From Ptychodera flava (taxonomy: Eukaryota; Hemichordata; Enteropneusta; Ptychoderidae), in contig NC_091932.1 of the NCBI RefSeq assembly GCF_041260155.1, forward strand, positions 23,654,746 through 23,718,745: a DNA stretch of 64,000 bases, in the 5' to 3' direction. The notes below the pieces were generated by a model. It was not told where the DNA came from. It saw nothing but the letters and a program-made list of their open reading frames with translations, and did not search any database. Position numbers and translations under genes: made by a program. Position 1 is the first letter of the stretch. Each line of letters opens with the position of its first letter. Positions 24,881 through 35,340 of this stretch are shown one piece after another.

Positions 24881-25971
24881 TATAATCATCAATGTACATA
24901 GCATGTTTTGCCAACTTTGCAGTAAATCTCGGTATATATCCCTAATAAGCAAAGTTCATTAAATATGTAAATTAGGAATTGGCTGAAGTAAAAATGCTTA
25001 ATGATTGTCAATAATGTTGTATCATGGTATCTGTAATATGTGTAGCAAATTTTGTCAACTTTGGTCAAGTCAATTCAGATATATATCTCTAATTAGGAAA
25101 GATCATTAAATATGCAAATTAGGAATTGGCTGAAGAGAAAATGCTTAATGACTTTCAATAGTGTTGTATTATAGTGTCTTTAATGTACATAGCAAGTTTC
25201 ATCAATTTTGATCAAGTCAATTCAGATAAATATCCCTAATTATGAAAATTCATTTAATATTCAAATTAGGTTGTGGCTGAAGTAAAAATGTCTTTTGACT
25301 TTCAATAATGTTATATCACAGTATGTTTGATGTATATGGCAAGTTTCAACAACTACAATCAAGTTAATTCAGATATATATCCCTAATTGGGAAAGTTCAT
25401 TAAATATGCAAATTCAAAATTGGCTGAAGTAAAAATGCTTAATGACTTTCAAAATGTTGTATCATAGTGGCTTCAATACATGTAGCAAGTTTCATCAACT
25501 TTTGTCCAGTCATTTCAAATATATATCCCTAATTAACAAAGTTCATGAAATATGCAAATTAGGAATTGGCTGAAGTTAAAACGCTTAATGACTTTCAATA
25601 ATGTTAAATCATAGTATCTTTAATATACATACCAAGTTTGGTTAATTTTGATCAAGTCAAATCAGACATATATCCCTAGTTAGGAAAGTTCATTAAATAT
25701 GCAAATTAGCATTTATCTTTCATGTCACCCCTTAATGGTTCCCACTGCTGATATATCTTGGTGTGATCAACATTTGTAGCAAATCTCATCAAATTGTGTG
25801 TAGTCGTTTTTAATGTATATGCGTTTTTTCTAAAATCATTAATTATGCAAATGAGCAAAAAGTATGCAAGCCACACCCACCAAAAACTAATCAGTTCTTG
25901 CCATTTACTAACTGAATATATGTACCAGATTTGATTCTGATCCGATGAGCCGTTTTTGAGATATCGGACCA

Positions 25972-25990
25972 ACAGACAGACAGACAGACA

Positions 25991-26028
<38 letters not shown>
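25972..26028. repeat. (GACA)n microsatellite of Helentron/pearl-like copy 2
   Basis: GACA-rich tract just inside the right end of the element, at the position seen in all three copies. Confidence 0.9.
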
Positions 26029-26030
<2 letters not shown>

Positions 26031-26150
26031 TCGCTGCGACATATGCCCACGTGTGTAAACACGTGAGCAAAAAACGAACAAAAGGGTGAAGTCAGCATTT
26101 TCCTGTTTAAACAAAATTTATTGCGAAAATAAAACTAATTGCTAAGTATA

Positions 26151-26289
26151 GGATAAAGCCCGAGTACGAGGGCTCTTCTGGTATATAAAGTCCAACCCAA
26201 CGATAAAATGTCGAGGCCGCAGGCCGAGACATTTTATCGTAGGGTTGGACTTTATATACCAGAAGAGCCCGAGTACGAGGGTTTTATCC
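26151..26289. repeat. 139-bp palindrome at left end of recombinase element
   Basis: Arms of about 65 bp meet at GGCCGCAGGCC. The only mismatched block is a 14-bp site CCCGAGTACGAGGG (26159-26172 and 26268-26281), in the same orientation in both arms although the arms are inverted. Confidence 0.9.
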
Positions 26290-26434
26290 AACTTAAAAAC
26301 TATCGCCCCTTACTGATATATTTTCGTTTTCAATGTGTTTACGTCAACCGTCCCCTTTGTCAATGTAACATGTTTAGGATATGGATTAAAACTTTTATTT
26401 GTGAAATAGCCTTCCAATGTAATGGAACATCCTA

Positions 26435-26475
26435 TAAATGCCCTAGGGCACATTATATAAATGCCCTAGGGCACA
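26435..26475. repeat. Tandem TATAAATGCCCTAGGGCACA
   Basis: Two adjacent copies of a 20-22-bp unit, each containing a TGCCCTAGGGCA palindrome. Confidence 0.85.
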
Positions 26476-26581
26476 GCAGATTTTGTGTTGCAGCTGGTTT
26501 CCGCTTTGTTACCAAATTTGAATATTAAAACGTACCAGATGTCTACAGAATATGACATGTTATCACACGGCCAGACCCTGT

Positions 26582-26689
26582 CAACCAATCAGAGACCAGT
26601 ATTGCCGTGGATTATAAGCCATAACCCACTCTACACTAGTGCATTACGGCCATAATCCACGGCACGATTCTTTGTCTCTGATTGGTCGA
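26582..26689. repeat. Imperfect palindrome inside recombinase element
   Basis: CAACCAATCAGAGAC..GCCGTGGATTAT pairs with ATAATCCACGGC..GTCTCTGATTGGTCG across about 30 unpaired bases. Lies just inside the left 13-bp repeat. Confidence 0.8.
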
Positions 26690-26839
26690 CATGAACAAAC
26701 CACCTGACAAGATGGTATGCACGAGATAACACAGTTTTCAGCAATGAACAAGGTCAATTCTATTCCAACGCAAACTTGCAAACTAGTTCAATTTTCTTCC
26801 AACACAAACTTGCAATTTACAGAGCACAAATGTAAGTCT

Positions 26840-28225
26840 TTAGAAATCAAATGTAATTGTCATTTTCTTTCCAGATCGCTCTAAGCAGACAGAGTCAATT
26901 CCGTCAGGAACAACAATGTGTAAGACTCGATCATGAGTTGAAGGCTTGTTTTCAGGTTCCTTGTTTTCTGCTTCCGAACACACTTTTTCTTGTTTAGGTT
27001 TTGGGGGCTGCAGGGCATTGGATATGTTTTGTAACAAGTCTTCGGACGGCCGTTTATAGCTCCTCACTGCAGTCGAGCGATGACCGCTTCTCCCTGTTAT
27101 TGATTGTTCATCAAATCCCTTGTCATATAATCTGGTACAACATGTAACTTTACCGCTGTGATTTGTGATGTTTCTGTTTTCAGCTTCGTAGTCAATACCG
27201 GCATCCCTGTACATATCCTTTGGGTACTTCCTGAGTGTATTAAACCACTCGCAAACCAATCGCTTGCTGTGAAAACATTATAGTCCCATTATCGCGATTT
27301 GGCATTGGTCTGCGATAAAACCGGCCAGAAAAAACAATGAGGGCAAGATATTGTTCATAAATTGGCAAAACACACCGCTCATTCGAAGGATCAGAATATT
27401 GTCTGATTACCTTTGGTTTTGATTTGCAATCAATATTTCCAGTGCAAGTCTTAGACAGGCGTCCTTCATAGTGTAGAAATTTTCGCCCGTTTTCATCAAA
27501 TCCTGTGCGAAACTGGTTGACCTCGAGGTTGGTATGTTCATCCATAGCTCTTAGTCCGAACATTTTGCAGTTATAAAAGTAAACTTTGTATGACAAACCT
27601 CTTGCTGTGTCAGAATTGAAGACACCGCGTTCCCACAATCTCTCCTCATCCTTCTCGGTCACAGGATCTGCCTTTTTCACGGCGATGCCTACACCCTCAG
27701 CGATAAGCTCTTTTTTACGTTTTTCGAGTGCATGTTGAAATGTTTTGAAGGTCCCATCGTCCTTTTTAAACAAATGCACGTCTCTACGATAACAGACGTC
27801 GACTAAATAGTGTTGCAATCCTGCAGCTGCTTTGTTTGTCAATGTATTGGGGGGATATGGTTTACCATCCTTTCGTTTGATTTCTTAGATAAATCTTGCA
27901 AACAGTAATTGAGGGATTTCAAGGAGCCAATTTCCAAAGCAGGTATCGGCCAATTCTGGTCTGTGACAGTATGAGGTTGAATTTTCCTCCACATGGCCCA
28001 TTCATTATAGAGTGATACTACCCAACTGTTGGCGTGCCTGGTTCGCAGCGGTATTCTTTCATTCAGAGTTTGCTTGAATTGCGATTCCGTCAAGGGAGTC
28101 GAAAGTCGTTTTTCATTGATCTGTCCACTCACATGATATAACTCCTGAGTTGGTATCGCATCCAGTTGCGTCAGTGAAACTTCCTCCCACTGAAAACGAA
28201 GATCAAAAGACGTTACGTCGTCCAT
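26840..28225 (-). pseudogene. Crypton-type (DUF3504) tyrosine recombinase, two frameshifts
   Basis: About 460 codons from MDDVTSFDLRFQWEEVSL. A DUF3504-type signature KRKDGKPYPPNTLTNK lies at about 27880-27835, the hallmark of Crypton recombinases and the host proteins derived from them (ZMYM2/3/4, QRICH1, KIAA1958). The C-terminal catalytic block (about 27150-27030) has NHSGKVTCCTRLYDKGFDEQ, SGHRS and SYKRPSED: H-x-x-K in place of H-x-x-R, then GH and the Tyr nucleophile. A candidate first Arg is in FSGRFYRRP. One-base shifts fall near 27885 and 27255. No zinc finger seen. Confidence 0.82.
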
Positions 28226-28422
28226 GACTATGTACGGATTTCAGCGTCATTTACATGTATTCAGTGTTCATTTGTACAACTGAATGCTTGCAGACAAAAA
28301 TCGAAATATATACCGTTCAAGGTTATCACCTGGCAAGAAAATTAGAATAAAATTCGGCTGTCTATTGTCAATGTCATCCCCTGCCAAGGAAATTAGAATA
28401 ACATTCGACTGTCTATTGTCAA
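28226..28422 (-). promoter_or_regulatory. Upstream region of recombinase gene with 50-bp direct repeat
   Basis: Two copies of a GAAATTAGAATAA..ATTCG.CTGTCTATTGTCAA unit (about 28328-28371 and 28379-28422), upstream of the gene and ending at the right 13-bp inverted repeat. A regulatory or recombinase-binding role is only inferred. Confidence 0.4.
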
Positions 28423-28437
28423 GGCCGTGTGATAAGT

Positions 28438-28536
28438 GAGATAATGAACGAGTTTGGTCGATTATGCGTTATAACACTCGGGGGCTACGCCCCCTCGTGT
28501 TATAACGCATAATCGACCAAACTCGTTCATTATCTA
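28438..28536. repeat. 99-bp palindrome at right end of recombinase element
   Basis: Near-perfect arms (AGATAATGAACGAGTTTGG and complement) meeting at the GC core CGGGGGCTACGCCCCC. Confidence 0.92.
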
Positions 28537-29188
28537 TCACTTCACTTTTGATTGGACAGTACTTTACTACAGCGCTATCATTCGTTTCTGGAATTTGGTG
28601 ACCAAGGCTTTATGAGTAAATAAAACACCCTGAATTGAGCACTCTGGTCGGTCAATCAACAGTAGATAGTTTTTAAGTCAGGGATAAAATACAAGCTTTA
28701 AAAGTGTACAGACTACTTATCTCAGCTGGGACGGCAAAGCTCCAGTCTCAGAGTTGTAACAGTCAGTCAGATGAATGAACAGTCCTTTGGCTTGCAGGCT
28801 TGAAGTTGCACAAAGTCCACAGTATAAATCCAGCGTTGGTAGTGAAGGTCTTGAAAAGTCTTGAGAATGACTACTGCTGGAGTTTCCAAAGATTTGAAGT
28901 AACACACAAGAGACACAATCCCAAAAGTCTGACTGCAAGCCTGCTGTCCCAGTATTTATACTCATGTGCTTACATAAGCATATAAGAACAATCTAGAACT
29001 TTTATTGACATGCTAATTACTGTTCTAAAATTATCTCTCTTACACAACTAACTAAATTTCCAGAACATTCCAAACACCACTAATTGAATTCAAGGTTGTA
29101 AGGTCATTAAGGGCAGTGACCTTGAGAATGTTCTAGACTAATTGAACTCAGGTCATGATGAGTGTGGGGGAAAATGACCTACATAACA

Positions 29189-29219
<31 letters not shown>

Positions 29220-29284
29220 TGTATGTATGTATGTATGTATGTATGTATGTATGTATGTATGTATGTATGTATGTATGTATGTAT
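29189..29284. repeat. (GTAT)n, right side of the insertion cluster
   Basis: Perfect tetranucleotide run. Sequence to its right rejoins the host block seen at 14561 onward. Confidence 0.95.
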
Positions 29285-30193
29285 GTGTTGGTGTTAAGTA
29301 TATGTGTATGTATAATTTTGCGTGTTTGTGTATGTCGGTGTGTACGCATGCATGTATACGTATGTATGTATGTATGTATCCATGCAGAGAGACCATGTTG
29401 TATGTATGTATCCTTTCACATTTTTACATGTGTAAACTAATTATCTTACATTAAGCACCCCATAGCCCTGCCAGTGCCTTGGCGAATGTGTAATGTACAG
29501 TAACATAACATACCACGACATATTATTCAGATCCAGAATCGCCACATATGGCAATAATATTAACCACTTTACGGTCATTTGACTGAAAATTGATCGTATT
29601 TGGTGATGTCTTGAAATTCGTCATTACGACAATGAGATTGTAAGTGTAAGCAAAAGTGTTTCTTTAGGCATGGTATAAGCTGGAGATTGTGACTCGGTCA
29701 CATGATTGCTTCTCATAGTCACAAGCATGTAGCTGTTCTGCTTCAACAATCAAGACAGGAAGGCATAATTTGTTTTTACTAAAAGTGATATCGATCTTAC
29801 GTTCGAGATGAAGAAAGCCGGGGGTCGTGTTTCAAAGATGCATCGAATATATTCAGGATATACGCATTCGGTATGTACAGGAAGTGTGCTGCGCAGTAAA
29901 GTCAACTCTATAATTACATGCAACCCTGTCCCTTCCGTGTGTGTCAAAGACGGTACATTATGCATACTCATAACAAGTCACATGCGGAAACAAGAACAGC
30001 ACGATAAATTTAGGGGGCGCAGGTCGGGTCAAACCAATGGCTGCAATGGGGTCGAACTCATAAGCGAGAACCGATTATGAGTTTACCTTATTGCATATTG
30101 CATTTCCAGAGTGTAAAATGGATAAAGACAGTGTACACGATGTTATAGTTACTCTAATAATTATTAATCACAGCTTTCAGATGTTACAGCACC
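29285..30193. repeat. Host segmental-duplication block with orphan first exon
   Basis: Matches 14561-15440. It contains a first-exon-like segment whose donor GTAAGATC follows base 29801 on the minus strand (last exon base C instead of G). No exon 1 lies downstream in the usual place, so it is probably non-functional. Confidence 0.6.
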
Positions 30194-30445
30194 TGTGTTG
30201 AAGATGGATAATATCAAACCCTCCTAGCCCTCCTAGCTCTTTTGTGTTTTTCGTCTTACTGAGATACTCTTCTACGGTGGTAGGATAGAAGTCAAAATTT
30301 GTGTTCTTCCAAAGACCCGCTTCCCGTTTCGAGATCACCGACGCATTAAATTTGTGTACTTGACTCTCGACAGGTTCTATGACTGTGTAAAGAATACTGC
30401 TGTATTTGCTGTCTAGTATGTCGATAATTGGAATATCCAAGATCC
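30194..30445 (-). pseudogene. HNMT-like exon-2 fragment
   Basis: Begins after an AACAG acceptor with DIPIIDILDSKYSSILYTV, then IEPVESQVHKF, and keeps the frame to DIIHLQH. It then breaks at 30194 into unrelated upstream-type sequence (CAGCTTTCAGATGTTACAGC, as at 15430). The rest of exon 2 and exon 3 are missing. A truncated duplicate fused to a promoter block. Confidence 0.85.
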
Positions 30446-30820
<375 letters not shown>

Positions 30821-31655
30821 TGTCAATCTACGAGGGGTTGCAACATTTGCAAATATACCCTCAATACATCACAGTTCCAAAGCACGGTCAACAAGAAAAC
30901 ATACACAATCAGAAATGCCATCAGCTGCAACAGCAAAAACGTCGTATACCTCCTCACATGCCAACGCTGCCATAAACAATATATCGGCGAAACTAAAACA
31001 TCTCTCAGACTTCGTTTCAATAACCACCTCTCCTCAGTACGTCATAAAAAGAGATACCCCGGTCGCCATGCATTTTAATTCTGATCAACACAGTATCAGT
31101 GATATTTCAATAATTGGCATCATACAAGTCAATAAACAGGATGACAAACTACGCAAACATTTAGAATCACAATGGATCAAAAAACTTGACACACTGTCTC
31201 CAGCTGGCCTAAATATTCGCCCAAAATTTACATAGCCTTTAACAGCGCCCCCACAAACCAGCTTTTGAGTATTTAAAGGGACGGACCCCCCCCTGAACTT
31301 CAGCGCGCCAATTTCCAGCTCTCGGCGTAGGTCCAGACAGTTTTGACCGTACTCACAACCTCGAGGTTAGTCTCTCTCCTGTCATTTATGTACATTTACA
31401 GATTTTCAGATACTTGTAACTCCACATTGCTCGTTTTCCTATACAAATCAACCATTGTAAATTTTTAGTCTCTATCCTGTCATTCATGTACATTTCCAGA
31501 TTTTCACAGACTTATAACTCTACATTGCTCGTTTTCCTACACAATTCAACCATTGTAATTTTCATGTTCGTACTTTTTATTGTAGAAAACACCTGAAGAA
31601 GCTCTAAATTTAGAGAGAAACATTGTGTTTGAGGTATAATAAATATGTTTGGAAC
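30821..31655 (+). mobile_element. Penelope-like retroelement, 3' fragment with GIY-YIG endonuclease
   Basis: The frame from about 30829 carries the Penelope Cys linker (GCNICKYTL) and the GIY-YIG endonuclease start NVVYLLTCQRCHKQYIGETK at about 30938, then LRLRFNNH. A one-base shift or stop at about 31075 moves the remainder to another frame, ending DTLSPAGLNIRPKFT at 31235. The 3' UTR has two tandem units of about 97 bp (31371 and 31468) and a CTGAAGA..GAAAC motif at about 31594. RT is missing (5' truncation). Confidence 0.85.
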
Positions 31656-31874
<219 letters not shown>

Positions 31875-31881
<7 letters not shown>

Positions 31882-32031
31882 CCCATGGTATTTTTCTCTG
31901 TTTGACATCATCGTATACGAGTGTTTTTCGCGGAGCCGTACAACTTCGAGCCGAAGGCGAGAACTTTTTCGGCTTCGCGAAAACACTTTTATACGATGAC
32001 GTCAAACAGAGAAAAAATCCATGGGATTATA
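31875..32031. repeat. About 155-bp palindrome with GC-rich core
   Basis: Arms ATCCCATGG..TCTCTGTTTGACATCATCGTAT and complement, core TTCGAGCCGAAGGCGAGAA. Same style as those at 26151 and 28438. Confidence 0.88.
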
Positions 32032-32074
32032 TATTTATCACGTTGACAGTCTTCTCATTTTTCTTTTGACGTAG

Positions 32075-33381
32075 ATGGATCAAAATTATTATAACAAATT
32101 GCATGAATTTCGTCGCGATTTATGTTTTATTTACGCGGATTACTTTCATTTAATTAGTAAATCGGCCCGTCACCCAGGAGATACTTTCCTTCATAAATCC
32201 CATCAAGTTGAAATTTTGATACATCGAATGGTATATCCACCAACCAGACATACGGATTCGGTCAGGTGAACGTGTCAATCGTTGTCTCGGACTGTACCGA
32301 TGCTAAGACAAGTCGACCATCGGCGGACATAATTTCGCCACGCTAGCGACGGATAGCCATAGTATTCAGAGGTATTGAGAATATTGACAAATAGATTTAT
32401 GAAGTAAATGCATCAATACGATCGAAACAGTTATTCTCATTCTTAGTGGCTTTTGAAAATGTCACACAAGTTTACGACCTTGGCTAGCGCTAAATGTTCC
32501 GTTCGATGACACACGTAGTACAATATTGCATGTTTTGTGGCCACAACATTGCCGTCACCGGTCTCCGCCGGTGTCAACTCGTCAATCCCGATCTCGGCCA
32601 TCAATGTTTTCGTCTTACGGACTTTGATGTTTGCAGTGACACATATCTCGCCCGTAGATACATCCTAATTTTTTTACTAGACGGAAACTCTGTTCTGTTG
32701 TTAGTGTTGTTCGAGTCACCTTTCGAAATCCATCTGATTCCGCAGCGCTGCACAGCAGAGTTTAAAACTACAGCTCGACAGCTTAAGTCTTCGCTGCAGC
32801 CTTACGCTGCAGGTTTGATTCTGAGCGAGAATTTACAGAACTTTTTGTGTGATGAAGGAAATTTATCGTCGTTAGTCGAATGACTTGATGCTTCCGACTC
32901 CTATGTCGCTTTCCCGAAGATTATAAGGTACTCATTTATTTAGTTTAACTTAGGTTGAGGTAAAGTTGTCTGGCTTATCGCCAACCAGGAACGCCAGTTA
33001 CGACGCCCACATTGAGCCTTACAACTCGACTGGTATAGCGACCTTACTGAGCCATTAAAATAAAACGATCGGTGGTATCCCTATTCGATTACCGGGAATA
33101 GCTATAGTTTTAGCGAATTGAAATTCGTTGCACATGCCTTCTATGTTTTCATGTCTGGATTTATCGATCACCTTTTTCTAAAAATGTCACGAGAGCACGG
33201 CATCGATCACGACAAATCGGTCTGTATCGCGACGGGCATGTATAAACGGTACCATCCAGGAAAAAAGTTCCGGTTGATGACGTACAACAGGCGTAATATG
33301 GATTTTTTATATCTGTGCTGGATTAAATTGTCAATGATACAAATGCACAGAAAACACACATTTGCTGTGTTGGCAAGTTGA
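32075..33381 (+). CDS. Unidentified candidate gene, possibly spliced
   Basis: Not recognised. Three open segments. (1) 32075-32267, starting MDQNYYNKLHEFRRDLCFIY directly after TTTTCTTTTGACGTAG (acceptor-like) and ending before GGTCAG/GTGAAC (donor-like). (2) 32494-32883, 129 codons with zinc-ribbon-like CMFCGHN and a LRRCQLVNPDLGHQCF stretch. (3) 33118-33381 with KFVAHAFYVFMSGFIDHLF and MYKRYHPGKKFRLM. CG dinucleotides look commoner here than in flanking DNA. It sits 45 bp beyond a long palindrome and interrupts the host block, so it may be cargo of a mobile element. Exon joins are guesses and it may be non-coding. Confidence 0.3.
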
Positions 33382-34059
33382 ATACTGTATGGATTAGAAC
33401 AAGAACGCAGTTGTATAAAGTTAATAAAAACATTATCAAAATTATCAAAGTTAATACAGCTGCCCGGCTACTGCAGTTTCACTGTCACTGCATACCAGAC
33501 ATAGCTCTGACTCTGAAGTTGTTGAAGAAACGTTTGGGTCAAATAACGGTCATGACAGTGAAACATACTTGTTCAGAAGTTCAAGCCAGAGAGCAATTTT
33601 TCTCATTCTCATTGTAAAATCACAAAAAAGTAAAAAGTTGAAAAGTAAAGACTCTAATCCAAATGAAAAAATGTGTGACTAAATTCAATTATTTTCTTAC
33701 CAAATTTGTCAATATTAAACCCTACATCTCAGAGATTAAAACGTTTGTTCTATGGAATATTTTAACCTTCCAGTATTGTTAATTTTAAGCGTCTTCTACA
33801 TATAAGTCATATATGTCTTGCACTTTTGAAAAATATATTTGGTAGGTCACTGTGATCGGTTTTTGACAATTTGGAAAATTTAGCCAGGAATTCACAATTT
33901 GCATATTCTCTCATGATTGTCATTTTGTGTGCTCGTCAACAGGTGCCACTGACCTGGCCAGAGTTGGATTAACCAAAATCGACTTAGACTGATCCAAAAC
34001 GTTCACGGGCGCGTTTAAAAATGAATCAATGAATCCCTAATAAATGTGCGGCTTTATGA
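33382..34059. other. Intergenic, nothing recognised
   Basis: AT-rich sequence without a convincing frame. AAATCACAAAAAAGTAAAAAG-type A-rich stretch near 33620. Confidence 0.4.
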
Positions 34060-35340
34060 TAATTGGGGCGAGAGGACTTTCCTGAGGGTAATGAGGGGGT
34101 ATCTGAAAAAAATAAGATTTCAATCGCGATTCCTCCAGCCCTACCCCCGTTACATACATTTATCTGTGAATCCAGCCTAGCCTTGTCCGACAAAGATGAG
34201 ATTTGCACAATAGAGACTGGACAGGTCAGTAATCTCTGGCGTCAGTTGCATGAACACAGAATAGCAGCACACATTTTTATCAAATTCATCCCGGAATGTT
34301 AATTTTATGAGAAACCTCATGCAATTCACTTGATAAGTATCAATTTAATTCAGGGTAGCTCTGAATACGCAGCGTTCATGTGGGCTGGGCATCGTTGAAG
34401 GGAGGGTCATCTCAGGTTATGCATACACTGCAATGTTGCGAGCGTGTCACGACGATAACTATTGTCAAGTAATAATGTGTGTCCGACCTAAAGCTGTTCA
34501 GCCGTGCGTTTTCAAAGCCTCGCCGCGCAGAGAGGTGCCATTCAGAAAAGTCGGCTTCTAACCTATACAACATTTTGACTGCCATTTGACAACTTCATCA
34601 AGTCTCACTGTACTATAACTCATCGAAGCATATTCTACAGAAATTTGTGCCAAAATGATCACCTTGCCGGTGCCTTAGCGAATGTTCCGTCTACGGTTAC
34701 ATCACATACCATCATATATTATTCAGATCAAGAATCGTCAACTCTCCGTCATTTGACTGACAAGTGATCATATTTGGCGATGTATTGAAATACGCCATTA
34801 TGATAATGAAACTGTAAGTGTAAGTCAAGTATATCTTTAGGCAGGCTGTAAGCCGGAGATGGTGGCTCGGTCACAGGTAATGTCATTGCATTTTAGATTC
34901 ACAAGACACAAGTTAAGTATTCTCTGCATGTAGCTGTACAGTTTCAGCATTCAAGACAGAAATGCATAATTTGTTTATTCTATATATAATAAACCGATCT
35001 TACCTTCGAGGTGGAGAAGGCCACGTTCCGTTTTCCACAAATGCGTCGAACATGTGCAGGATAGGCGCATGAGGTATGTACAGGCACTGTGCTGCGCAGC
35101 AAGGTCAATTCTACAATTATATGCGACCCTATAGCTGCAATATGTGTCAAGGTCGGTACAGTATACATACCTGTAACACTTTGACATCGGAAACTGGAAC
35201 AACACAGATATACTCAGTCGAAACTATAGGACAAATTTTCAAAATGTTCACGGTTCAAGAGAAAATGGCATCGGCGCACCGATATCAATGTCCCAAATGT
35301 GTTACTGCTTGCTTTAGCGGAATTTTAGCGTAATATGAAA
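34060..35340 (-). repeat. Host segmental-duplication block with orphan first exon
   Basis: Paralogue of 5300-6300 and 13660-15230. A first-exon-like segment ends at 35004 with donor GTAAGATC, and its 60-codon frame is open as in copy B. It could drive copy A/B-type transcripts or be a relic; no adjacent exon 1 was found. Confidence 0.55.

Larger units (their letters stand above)
22366..26070 (+). mobile_element. Helentron/pearl-like repeat element, copy 2, carrying a LINE
   Basis: Starts ACCAGATATGAACTG with GCTCACGTGTTT at about 22388. Monomers of about 146 bp (cores near 22645, 24947, 25096, 25241, 25389, 25534, 25682), then a (GACA)n tract at 25972-26028, ACATCGCTGCGACATATGCCC and the terminal hairpin CACGTGTGTAAACACGTG. 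The host LTR resumes directly after GAGCAA with no visible target duplication, as for Helitron-type insertion. A LINE is inserted in its first part. Confidence 0.75.
26156..28673 (-). mobile_element. Crypton-like tyrosine-recombinase element with long palindromes
   Basis: About 2.5 kb inserted in the antisense LTR. A diverged copy of the target (TAAGTATAGGATAAA at 26143-26157, TAAGTCAGGGATAAA at 28674-28688) brackets it. It contains one recombinase gene, three long inverted repeats (26151-26289, 26582-26689, 28438-28536), and 13-bp exact inverted repeats TTATCACACGGCC (26560-26572) and GGCCGTGTGATAA (28423-28435) around the gene. Crypton elements move with a tyrosine recombinase and no DDE transposase; this arrangement with palindromes is not one I recognise. 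Confidence 0.65.
22352..29188 (-). mobile_element. Antisense solo LTR of the Gmr1-like element, split by two insertions
   Basis: Reverse complement of the LTR in three collinear pieces: 22352-22365 (TGTTACGTGCAGAG), 26071 to about 26155 (AAAACGAACAAAAGGG to CTAAGTATAGGATA) and 28674-29188 (to ACCTACATAACA). The first junction is exact: GCAGAG then AAAACGAAC, as in the intact LTR. It is more diverged than the 16049/21713 pair, so older. Both outer ends abut (GTAT)n. Confidence 0.9.

Noticed and set aside
25976..26028. CRISPR-like short repeats
   Set aside because: It is a plain GACA microsatellite in a eukaryotic element, without spacers.
22366..26070. Simple satellite array
   Set aside because: Defined ends and an exact insertion point in an LTR show it is a mobile unit, not a local satellite.
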